A DNA stretch of 24,306 nt from CAYVVD01 sp964454975 (GTDB lineage: Bacteria; Bacteroidota; Ignavibacteria; Kapaibacteriales; UBA2268). A program made the position numbers and the translations under genes. Numbering within the stretch: position 1 is the stretch's first letter; each line of letters opens with the position of its first letter. The stretch lies in NCBI GenBank assembly GCA_964454975.1, contig CAYVVD010000032.1, positions 1-24,306 of the forward strand. Direction: 5' to 3'. The notes under the pieces are model-generated. The model ran no database searches. It saw only the letters and a program-made list of their open reading frames with translations, and was not told where the DNA came from. This document shows, in pieces, positions 15,530 to 21,570 of this stretch.

Positions 15530-15886
15530 ATGAAAAACGAAATAGTTATTTATAAGAGTGAATACGAAAATACTCAAGTTGAGGTTAAACTTGACAGCGA
15601 CACTGTTTGGCTCTCTCTGAATCAAATGTCTGAGTTGTTTCAAAGAGATAAGTCTGTTATTTCAAGGCATATTTCTAACTTATTTAAAGAAAACGAATTA
15701 GAGAGAAATTCAGTTGTTGCATTTTTTGCAACAACTGCTTCGGATGGTAAAACCTATCAAGTTGAATACTACAATCTCGACGTGATTATCTCTGTCGGTT
15801 ATCGCGTGAAATCAAAAGAAGGTATTCAATTTCGGATTTGGGCAAAAAATGGTTTGCATTTTCTTCGATGGATAAATTCTCAGTAG
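15530..15886 (+). pseudogene. RhuM-family gene, truncated and fused out of frame to an ORF6N gene tail
   Basis: The first 105 residues or so match the RhuM (virulence RhuM) family: VWLSLNQMSELFQRDKSVISRHI, a KilA-N-like/helix-turn-helix DNA-contact region, then DGKTYQVEYYNLDVIISVGY and GIQFRIWA. Full RhuM proteins run to roughly 300 residues or more, so about two-thirds is missing. From base 15835 on, the DNA is homologous to the 3' end of the downstream ORF6N gene but in another phase, giving an artificial tail KNGLHFLRWINSQ and a stop. The join lies at a 10-base identity shared by both genes. RhuM proteins are often toxin- or defence-like mobile cargo; this copy is probably non-functional. 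Confidence 0.85.
15711..15737. repeat. Intragenic palindrome in the RhuM remnant
   Basis: Perfect 11-base arms CAGTTGTTGCA (15711-15721) and TGCAACAACTG (15727-15737) around a 5-base T loop, lying within the coding frame and encoding VVAFFATT. Confidence 0.8.
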
Positions 15887-15918
15887 AAAGCATATTGAAT
15901 TCTCTGAAGGATATATAA
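15845..15918 (+). pseudogene. 3' remnant of a second ORF6N-family gene
   Basis: In the phase ending with TAA 15916-15918 this reads KWFAFSSMDKFSVESILNSL then KDI, nearly the same as the C-terminus of the intact ORF6N protein (KWFAFSKMEKESVESILNSL then SEI). Only the tail survives, joined to the RhuM 5' part at the shared GATTTGGGCA (15835-15844). One base separates the TAA from the ATG of the intact ORF6N gene, the same spacing as between that gene and the next. Confidence 0.8.
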
Positions 15919-15919
15919 T

Positions 15920-16828
15920 ATGAATAATGAATTAACAAAATACTCAAAAGATATAGAAAATCGAATTTTTACTATTCGGGGCGTTCAGGTGATGCTGGAT
16001 TACCATTTGGCAGAACTTTATGGAGTAGAAACAAAAAGAATTAATGAGCAAGTAAAAAGAAATATTACAAGATTCCCAAAGTCGTTTATGTTCCAGATTT
16101 CTGAATTGGAATGGAATAGTTTGCAGTCGCAAATTGCGACCGCATATAAAGAAAGAGGTTTAAGGTCGCAAATTGCGACCGCAAAAAGAAGAACACTTCC
16201 TTATGTTTTCACAGATCAGGGTGTAGCTATGCTTTCATCTGTGCTAAATAGCAAAACTGCCATTCAGATTAGTATTGAAATTATGCGAGCTTTCGTCGCA
16301 ATGCGAAAATTCTTAAATGAAAATGCCTCAGTTTTTCAAAGACTTGACAGAATAGAACTGAAGCAGCTCGAAAATGACAACAAATTTGAGAAACTCTTTA
16401 CTGCTCTGGAAAGCAGACAACTCATTCCCACTCAAGGCATTTTCTTCGACGGACAAATTTTTGATGCTTATGAGTTTGCATCTAAACTTGTTCGCTCTGC
16501 CCGAAAGTCAATTATTCTGATTGATAATTATATTGATGAAACTACTATTTCAATTCTTTCCAAAAAGGGAAAAAATGTAAAAGCAATTTTACTTACAAAA
16601 AGTATAAACAAACAACTTAAGACTGATATTGATAAAGCAAATAAACAGTATGGAAACTTTTCTGTAAAGCAATTCACCAAAAGCCATGACAGGTTTTTAA
16701 TAATTGATAATAAGGAAATATATCATCTCGGTGCATCTCTGAAAGATTTGGGCAGGAAATGGTTTGCATTTTCCAAGATGGAAAAAGAATCAGTAGAAAG
16801 TATATTAAATTCACTCTCTGAGATATAA
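15920..16828 (+). CDS. ORF6N-domain protein with C-terminal PLD-like domain
   Basis: A 302-residue protein. The N-terminal ORF6N DNA-binding domain spans about residues 12-125: FTIRGVQVMLDYHLAELYGVETKRINEQVKRN, FPKSFMFQ, and LPYVFTDQGVAMLSSVL. A coiled linker (about 130-160) joins it to a C-terminal domain resembling phospholipase D-like folds (IILIDNYIDETTISILS, then HDRFLIID). The HKD-type motif appears once as His256-x-Arg258-x4-Asp263, with Arg for the usual Lys, so nuclease activity is doubtful. SQIATA occurs twice, 13 residues apart, encoded by palindromes. Such proteins are phage- and mobile-element-associated regulators. Spacing to the upstream remnant and the downstream DUF1016 gene is one base each. 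Confidence 0.85.
   Translation: MNNELTKYSKDIENRIFTIRGVQVMLDYHLAELYGVETKRINEQVKRNITRFPKSFMFQISELEWNSLQSQIATAYKERGLRSQIATAKRRTLPYVFTDQGVAMLSSVLNSKTAIQISIEIMRAFVAMRKFLNENASVFQRLDRIELKQLENDNKFEKLFTALESRQLIPTQGIFFDGQIFDAYEFASKLVRSARKSIILIDNYIDETTISILSKKGKNVKAILLTKSINKQLKTDIDKANKQYGNFSVKQFTKSHDRFLIIDNKEIYHLGASLKDLGRKWFAFSKMEKESVESILNSLSEI
16126..16183. repeat. Pair of direct-repeat palindromes inside the ORF6N gene
   Basis: The palindrome GTCGCAA-A-TTGCGAC (16126-16140) recurs as GGTCGCAA-A-TTGCGACC (16164-16180). The 19-base unit beginning GTCGCAAATTGCGACC repeats at 16126 and 16165, exactly 39 bases (13 codons) apart, so the frame is kept and SQIATA is encoded twice. Confidence 0.85.
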
Positions 16829-16829
16829 T

Positions 16830-17843
16830 ATGAACAAAAACATAATTTCAAACTCCTTTATTGGAGAAATAAAGAATATAATTCAAGATGCAAAATCAAA
16901 TGCAGTCCGAACTGTTGAATTCTTTAGGGTGCAGATGTACTGGAAGATTGGCGAGCGTATTTTCATAGAAGAGCAGCAGGAAAAACAGCGTGCTGATTAC
17001 GGCGCTTATCTGATTCGCAATCTGGCTGAACAGATAGAACCCGAGTATGGAAGCGGTTTTTCTTATAGACAGTTGAATTTCTGTCGTCAGTTTTATCGCA
17101 CTTATCCAATTGTGAACGCACTGCGGTCACAATTGAATTGGTTTCAATATAGGATGTTAATCCAAATTGATGATAATGACAAACGCGAATATTACGAATT
17201 GGAAGCCGTGAAAAATAATTGGACGGGTCGCGAACTGGAACGTCAAATAAATTCTAATTTGTATGAAAGATTACTTCTGAGCAATGACAAAGAAAGTGTA
17301 ATGGCTGTTGCAAGAAATGAAAAACTTCCTTCATCGCCACAGGAAATAATCAAAGACCCGATGGTGCTTGAATTTCTTGGATTGGAAAGGAAGCCGCATT
17401 ATTACGAAAAGGAGTTAGAAACTGCATTGATAGAGCATTTGCAGAATTTTATGTTGGAGTTGGGCAATGGCTTTTGCTTTGTTGACCGCCAGAAAAGATT
17501 GCTAATTGAAGATGATGAGTTTCTCGCTGATTTGGTATTTTACAATCGCTTGCTAAGATGTTTTGTTATTCTAGATATAAAAACACATAAAATCACTCAT
17601 CAGGATTTGGGGCAGTTGCAAATGTATGTGAATTATTACGATAGAAAGGAAAAATTGCCGGAAGAAAACTCAACTATTGGCATACTGCTATGTGCTGATA
17701 AAAACAACGAAATGGTTAAAATGGCTTTGCCGGAAGATAATAGAACAATTTTAGCAAGTAAATATGAAATGTATCTTCCAAGCGAAAAACAACTCCTTGC
17801 TGAATTGAAAAAAGAATTGTATATTGGAGAAAATACAAAATAA
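16830..17843 (+). CDS. DUF1016/YhcG-type PDDEXK nuclease-domain protein
   Basis: A 337-residue protein, normal length for the DUF1016 family. The N-terminal helical domain (about residues 10-150) has VEFFRVQMYWKIGERIFIEEQ, YGSGFSYRQLNFCRQFY and FQYRMLIQIDDNDKREYY. The C-terminal PDDEXK-like domain (about 165-325) has ALIEHLQNFMLELGNGFCFVDRQ, then Asp234 in DLVFYN and Asp249-x-Lys251 (ILDIK), the catalytic core, followed by QLQMYVNYYDR. Members are widespread, frequently transferred and linked to mobile DNA and defence islands, but of unsettled function. The usual SWTHYRLLL-type segment appears as NWFQYRMLI after a palindrome-encoded VNALRSQL. Probably intact. Confidence 0.88.
   Translation: MNKNIISNSFIGEIKNIIQDAKSNAVRTVEFFRVQMYWKIGERIFIEEQQEKQRADYGAYLIRNLAEQIEPEYGSGFSYRQLNFCRQFYRTYPIVNALRSQLNWFQYRMLIQIDDNDKREYYELEAVKNNWTGRELERQINSNLYERLLLSNDKESVMAVARNEKLPSSPQEIIKDPMVLEFLGLERKPHYYEKELETALIEHLQNFMLELGNGFCFVDRQKRLLIEDDEFLADLVFYNRLLRCFVILDIKTHKITHQDLGQLQMYVNYYDRKEKLPEENSTIGILLCADKNNEMVKMALPEDNRTILASKYEMYLPSEKQLLAELKKELYIGENTK
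17107..17135. repeat. Intragenic palindrome in the DUF1016 gene
   Basis: Arms CAATTGTGA (17107-17115) and TCACAATTG (17127-17135) are perfectly complementary over 9 bases. Inside, after one mismatch, CGC pairs with GCG around a 3-base loop. It encodes part of the IVNALRSQLN segment. Confidence 0.8.
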
Positions 17844-17855
17844 AATACATATATT

Positions 17856-18293
17856 ATGAAAAAACTATTTGAAGATGATAAAAATGAGTTAAAATCTGGC
17901 TTGAATGATAAATTTGAAGCAGAAGTTGTTGCTTTTCTTAATTCAAAATTAGGTGGTGATATTTTCAATGTCTCGGAAAATTTCATTCAGATTACATTTA
18001 CTTATGAAGGCAATCCTGATACCGACCAAGTAAGCGACCAAGTAACCGACCAAGTAACCGACCAAGTAAATGAATTACTATTTAAATTAGGTAATGAAAC
18101 ATTAAGTATAAGTGAATTAATGGAAATTATGAAACTTAAGCATAGACATACATTTAGAACTAATTACATACATCCGGCTATGGATATGAAATTGATAGAA
18201 CAAACTATGCCTGAATCTCCTAACAGCCCAAAACAAAAATACAGATTAACGAAAAGAGGGAAAGAATTATTAAATTCTCTCTCTGATGTATAA
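17856..18293 (+). pseudogene. Internally deleted AlbA_2/COG2865-type regulator
   Basis: The 145-residue frame joins two distant parts of a family whose full members (AlbA_2 domain, ATP-binding-like core, winged-helix tail) are about 450-550 residues long. Residues about 1-38 look like the start of AlbA_2 (EDDKNELKSGLNDKFEAEVVAFL, then a GGDI motif that should lead to a YIG-type strand). From about residue 40 it reads NVSENFIQITFTYE, which normally lies near the C-terminus, followed by DQV tandem repeats and a winged-helix-like region (LSISELMEIMKLKHRHTFRTNYIHPAMDMKLIE, then YRLTKRGKELL). Some 300 residues seem to be lost in frame. It may still be expressed as a mini-protein; function unclear. 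Confidence 0.7.
18021..18068 (+). repeat. Four tandem 12-base repeats (DQV linker)
   Basis: ACCGACCAAGTA is repeated four times, the second copy with one change (AGCGACCAAGTA), encoding TDQV SDQV TDQV TDQV. Such DQV-type linkers are common in COG2865/Fic-like proteins. Confidence 0.9.
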
Positions 18294-18329
18294 TATTAAA
18301 ACACAATACAAATATATAAAATTAAAACA

Positions 18330-18335
18330 GGAGGA
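18330..18335 (+). promoter_or_regulatory. Shine-Dalgarno of the secreted protein gene
   Basis: AGGAGG ends 3 bases before ATG 18339. It confirms this start, which gives a good signal peptide. Confidence 0.65.
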
Positions 18336-18338
18336 CTT

Positions 18339-19958
18339 ATGAAAAAGTCTATTATTTCACTCGTTGTGGTTGTCATATTGATAACCCAAAGCTTCGTGCT
18401 ATTGCACGCACAGGAAACCGAACGCTCCAATCACTATACACAAGTGATTGTGTATTTTGCGATGGAATCGTTGACTGAGGAATATGATCCTCAGGAATAC
18501 ATGGAAAAACATATAGCATCCATGGCTTGGATCAAAGGAATCATGGAACGAACCGATACCACGATGAATTTTCATCAGGTTGGTTTTGGTCCGTTTTCTT
18601 TGTCTGATGATCCAGCGAGAGATAGTATTATTACTGCTGATGGTAATCAAGGGAAACGAACTTTAGCCTACAGAGCTTGGTCTGGTATGGACCAATCACT
18701 CAAAGACTCACAGAATCCTGTAGCTCAAAAAGTACAAAGTATCAAAGATCAAACAGGTGCTGAAGTTATAAATATTGTTATAATAACAAATAATAAATAT
18801 TATGTTTCCCATGGTGAATCTAATAGTCCAATAATGGTTATTACAAATTCAAGTGATAAAGATAATCATTTAGCTATTCATAACAAAATTATTTTTGATG
18901 AAAACAGTACAAAGGCCGAAGGCTATTTTGCTCAATATCCACAAGGACATCCTCTTTATCCAAAGGAATATTCAACAATCTTTCAGTTTAATCCTACGAT
19001 TGATATTTATCCTCGCAAAGGATTGTACAAAGACCAATATGGCTTCTGGCTTCAGGTTGGGGATGATGATCACAATGTGCTCGACCCTGATCATGGATGG
19101 AAGCTGGATTACCTGTATAACAAGGGTGATTTAGGCACGGATCTCGGGTTTCACACCACCCCCGATACGCTGACTATAAAAGAAAAAGTTCATCGTCGTA
19201 TAGAATTGTATCCAGGTTGGAATGATTCACAAACAGGCGAGGTTTTATATGTTGGCGGAGATAATATTTTTAATGATAAAAGTACTTATCCAAACGAATT
19301 ACATTGTGGATATAATCAGATTCGTTTTTATGATGAACCAACAGATTTGGTTGCGTATGCGGTTGAAGTGAATAGCATCCCAGATGCCTTTGCTATGGAT
19401 TACATCTTGGTACAGTTTGTTGAAAGCATTGAATATCCCAGCCTCCAAGCTCCTAAAGAAATTAAAGTTAATGACACATTCACAGTATCTCTCGCCGGCA
19501 ATCCCGAATTAATGACTTCATGGGAACCTGAAATAAATATTTCCGGTATAGACTACGAATTTATATCCTCCGAAAATTATATATATACATACAAAGCACT
19601 TTCCGCAGGACAAGCAAACATTACTTTGCATCACAATTCCCTGCTTGTACTCGAAGACGAATCGGCAAGTATAAATGTTATTACATCCGTAGAGGAAACC
19701 TCTGCACAGAACAGCAAAGTCAATATATTCCCAAATCCAAACAACGGTGAATTTGATATTGAATTATCCGGAATAGAATATAACACAATAGATTTGCAGG
19801 TCATCGATATATTCGGCAATAGTTTATATACGGAACAAATTCAAAATACAGTTAATAATATTCATATTGAAAAATTGAATCTAACTCCCGGAACATATTA
19901 TTTGAAACTTAACTACAACGATAAAAATATAGTCAAGAAATTTGTTGTTTTGAATTAG
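18339..19958 (+). CDS. Secreted protein of unknown function with T9SS type A sorting domain
   Basis: A 539-residue protein with a Sec signal peptide (about residues 1-25, ending LLHAQ). The C-terminal 75 residues or so form a type IX secretion sorting domain: VNIFPNPNNGEFDIEL, IDLQVIDIFGNSLYTEQI, and LTPGTYYLKLNYNDKNIVKKFVV. So it is exported through the outer membrane and likely anchored or released at the surface. Residues about 30-350 match no family I recognise. They are rich in aromatic and acidic residues (FWLQVGDDDHNVLDPDHGWKLDY) and may be a binding or enzymatic domain. An Ig-like segment (about 365-450) links the two. It lies between decaying accessory genes and a repeat array; its stop is 2 bases before the repeat block, which may act as terminator. 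Confidence 0.85.
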   Translation: MKKSIISLVVVVILITQSFVLLHAQETERSNHYTQVIVYFAMESLTEEYDPQEYMEKHIASMAWIKGIMERTDTTMNFHQVGFGPFSLSDDPARDSIITADGNQGKRTLAYRAWSGMDQSLKDSQNPVAQKVQSIKDQTGAEVINIVIITNNKYYVSHGESNSPIMVITNSSDKDNHLAIHNKIIFDENSTKAEGYFAQYPQGHPLYPKEYSTIFQFNPTIDIYPRKGLYKDQYGFWLQVGDDDHNVLDPDHGWKLDYLYNKGDLGTDLGFHTTPDTLTIKEKVHRRIELYPGWNDSQTGEVLYVGGDNIFNDKSTYPNELHCGYNQIRFYDEPTDLVAYAVEVNSIPDAFAMDYILVQFVESIEYPSLQAPKEIKVNDTFTVSLAGNPELMTSWEPEINISGIDYEFISSENYIYTYKALSAGQANITLHHNSLLVLEDESASINVITSVEETSAQNSKVNIFPNPNNGEFDIELSGIEYNTIDLQVIDIFGNSLYTEQIQNTVNNIHIEKLNLTPGTYYLKLNYNDKNIVKKFVVLN

Positions 19959-19960
19959 AG

Positions 19961-20246
19961 GTGGCTTGGCTTCGACTACGCTCAGCCACCGCCGTAGCAT
20001 CGCTCAGCCACCGCCGTAGCATCGCTCAGCCACCGCCGTAGTACCGCTCAGCCACCGGGGAAGTACCGCTCACTTCGACTCCGCTCAGTGAGCGAAAAAA
20101 ATCGCTCAGCCACCGCCGTAGCTCCGCTCACTGAGCGTAGTCGAAGTGAGCGAAAAAAATCGCTCAGTGAGCGACACAATTTTCTGCCGTTGACTGAGCG
20201 ATATATTTTTCTGCCGTTGCCTGAGCGTAGTCGAAGGCAAGGCAAA
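19961..20246. repeat. Array of core-and-arms palindromes upstream of the GIY-YIG gene
   Basis: This 286-base stretch has no gene. It contains the 14-nt core TTCGACT(A/C)CGCTCA, or its reverse complement, with complementary arms. The core at 19971-19984 has TGGC/GCCA. The core at 20074-20087 has CGCTCAC/GTGAGCG (7 bp). The reverse core at 20132-20145 has CGCTCAC/GTGAGCG. The reverse core at 20222-20235 has TTGCC/GGCAA. Between them run short units CGCTCAGCCACCGCCGTAG and two CTGCCGTTG units. Strong hairpins could stop transcription of the secreted-protein gene. The open frames that cross this array are repeat artefacts. Confidence 0.88.
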
Positions 20247-20276
20247 GCAGATAAACATTAAATATATGATGTAAAG

Positions 20277-20594
20277 ATGAAAGGTTGGATGTATATATTA
20301 GAATGTAGCGATGGAAGTTATTATACCGGCAGTACAAATAATATTGAACTCAGATTAGCTCAACATCAAGCCGGTGAAGGCGCAAACCATACTAAAAAAA
20401 GATTACCCGTAACGTTGATTTACTTAGAAGAATATCAGAGAATTGATGAAGCATATTATAGAGAAAAGCAGGTGCAGGGTTGGAGCAGGAAAAAGAAAGA
20501 AGCTTTGATAAAAGGTATGTCATATGAATTAAAAAAGTTCGCTGAATGTATGAATGATAGCAATTCTAAAAAATATAAGAAAGATAGGGAATAA
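20277..20594 (+). CDS. Small GIY-YIG endonuclease-domain protein
   Basis: A 105-residue stand-alone GIY-YIG domain (UPF0213/YhbQ-like). The two signature strands read MYILECSDGSYYTGST (GIY as MYI, YIG as YTG). They are followed by the catalytic Arg region LRLAQHQAG, NHTKKRLPVTLIYLEEY, and the helix with the conserved Glu, YYREKQVQGWSRKKKEALI. A Lys-rich tail ends the protein. GIY-YIG domains cut DNA and occur in repair, homing and transposition systems. Both sides carry arrays of the same palindromic repeats (19961-20246 and 20611-20768), so the gene could be part of a mobile unit or the enzyme that acts on the repeats. Catalysis looks intact; the link to the repeats is inferred. Confidence 0.88.
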   Translation: MKGWMYILECSDGSYYTGSTNNIELRLAQHQAGEGANHTKKRLPVTLIYLEEYQRIDEAYYREKQVQGWSRKKKEALIKGMSYELKKFAECMNDSNSKKYKKDRE

Positions 20595-20610
20595 GCTGGT
20601 GCTATTAATT

Positions 20611-20768
20611 GTGGCTTCGACTCCGCTCAGCCACCGAAAAAAAACGCTCAGCCACCGAAAAAAAACGCTCAGCCACCGCCGTAGTACCGCTCACTGAGCG
20701 TAGTCGAAGTGAGCGAAGCCGAAATGTCGAAGTGAGCGATACAATTTCCTGCCGCTGCCTGAGTATAT
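20611..20768. repeat. Core-and-arms palindrome array downstream of the GIY-YIG gene
   Basis: The core TTCGACTCCGCTCA at 20616-20629 has perfect arms GTGGC/GCCAC. Two CGCTCAGCCACCGAAAAAAAA-type units follow. The reverse core TGAGCGTAGTCGAA at 20695-20708 has 7-bp arms CGCTCAC/GTGAGCG. A decayed copy and a CTGCCGCTGCCTGAG unit end the array. No gene is supported in it. Confidence 0.88.
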
Positions 20769-20800
20769 TTCATTCGATTTGGAAAATTAAAAAATAATTT

Positions 20801-20828
20801 TTGTCAGGATTTTAATTTAGGCTATACT
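20801..20828 (+). promoter_or_regulatory. Possible sigma-70-like promoter for the Met-rich membrane protein
   Basis: TTGTCA (20801-20806) and TATACT (20823-20828) are separated by 16 bases and lie about 50 bases before ATG 20876. Bacteroidota promoters often differ from this pattern, so it is tentative. Confidence 0.35.
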
Positions 20829-20875
20829 AATTCTTCGAATATAAAATTATATTTTTTCATAATATGAAGGATTAA

Positions 20876-21307
20876 ATGATGGATAACAGAATTATAAGAA
20901 CAATGCTTGCCGGTATAGCAGCAACTGCTGTAATGACTGTCGTGATGTTTGTCGCTCCGATGATGGGAATGCCGAAAATGAACCCGGCTGAAATGCTGTC
21001 AATGACTATGGGATTTTCCTTGACGTTTGGTTGGATTATGCACTTTATGATAGGTATAGGCTTTGCTTTCAGCTTCTTGCTGATATTCTCGAAACTACTT
21101 AGCAAAATCTCGAACAACATTTTAAAAGGTGCAATATTTGGTTTCATAGCCTTCGTTTTGGCACAAATCGGTATGGCTATGATGGGACTAATGCTTGATA
21201 TGCCGCCTATGGGAGATAATATGGCGTTGATGATGGCAGGAAGCATTTTGGGGCATGTTGTGTTTGGTGTTGTTGTAGGATTAATCAGCAACACAAAAAT
21301 CGGCTGA
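20876..21307 (+). CDS. Small Met-rich four-helix membrane protein (DUF6789-like)
   Basis: A 143-residue protein with four hydrophobic helices (about residues 8-30, 42-72, 82-104 and 115-140) and unusually many methionines, including MMGMPKMNPAEMLSMTMG and LMLDMPPMGDNMALMMAG. It resembles a family of small hypothetical membrane proteins (DUF6789 type) from memory. AAGGA at 20866-20870 serves ATG 20876, or ATG 20879 one codon later. Met-rich loops sometimes bind copper(I) or silver, but nothing here proves this. It is a single gene, preceded by the repeat array and followed by degenerate sequence. Confidence 0.75.
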   Translation: MMDNRIIRTMLAGIAATAVMTVVMFVAPMMGMPKMNPAEMLSMTMGFSLTFGWIMHFMIGIGFAFSFLLIFSKLLSKISNNILKGAIFGFIAFVLAQIGMAMMGLMLDMPPMGDNMALMMAGSILGHVVFGVVVGLISNTKIG

Positions 21308-21330
21308 ATTAGCTTTAGGAAAGGTATAAA

Positions 21331-21448
21331 ATGAGCAATACTTTATTTGAAATTGCATGATTCTCAGAGCAATGAGGCCATAACAAATATTGATGCCCGT
21401 GAAGCTCTCTTAGGATGTTATATTGCAATATACGGGCAGTCATTATAA
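21331..21448 (+). pseudogene. Possible frameshifted small gene
   Basis: AGGAAAGG (about 21317-21324) precedes ATG 21331, but the frame stops after nine codons (MSNTLFEIA). One base over, the frame is open from 21335 to TAA 21446-21448 and reads like protein (LKLHDSQSNEAITNIDAREA, then LLGCYIAIYGQSL). A single base change near 21340-21350 would join both. I recognise no family. The rest of 21449-21543 shows nothing I can support. Confidence 0.3.
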
Positions 21449-21543
21449 AACGGCGCTAAAGTGCCCGGAAAAGAATACAGCGATTAATAAAAATTAAAGA
21501 TTTGGGGATTGGCTTATCATAGTTAGTCCCTGAACATAAAAAA

Positions 21544-21570
21544 CCGGGGAATTGATTACTCAATCCCCGG
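21544..21570 (-). terminator. Rho-independent terminator, - strand
   Basis: CCGGGG/CCCCGG arms, continued by ATTGA/TCAAT with one bulged A, enclose a short loop. Read on the - strand, the stem is followed by TTTTTT (21538-21543). It overlaps the last codons of the PAS pseudogene, which suggests that gene was truncated up to a neighbouring gene's terminator. Confidence 0.8.

Noticed and set aside
15367..18296. Restriction-modification or toxin-antitoxin system as explanation for the RhuM/ORF6N/DUF1016/AlbA_2 run
   Set aside because: No methyltransferase, specificity subunit or recognisable antitoxin is present, and two of the four genes are broken. The families are better described as accessory cargo.
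20048..20245. 65-codon open frame on the - strand inside the repeat array
   Set aside because: Its translation is only repeat-derived (LRLRSGNGRK, LTERSRSER types) and it has no ribosome binding site.
19961..20768. CRISPR array
   Set aside because: Repeats are imperfect, occur in both orientations, have irregular spacing and no unique spacers of uniform length, and no cas genes are present.
20609..20797. 62-codon open frame on the + strand after the GIY-YIG gene
   Set aside because: It is made of the palindromic repeat units (RSATEKKRSATEKK) and is not a gene.
20872..21294. 140-codon - strand frame opposite the Met-rich membrane gene
   Set aside because: It mirrors the + strand gene, with Ile/Pro-rich low-complexity composition; the + strand has the ribosome binding site and membrane-helix pattern.
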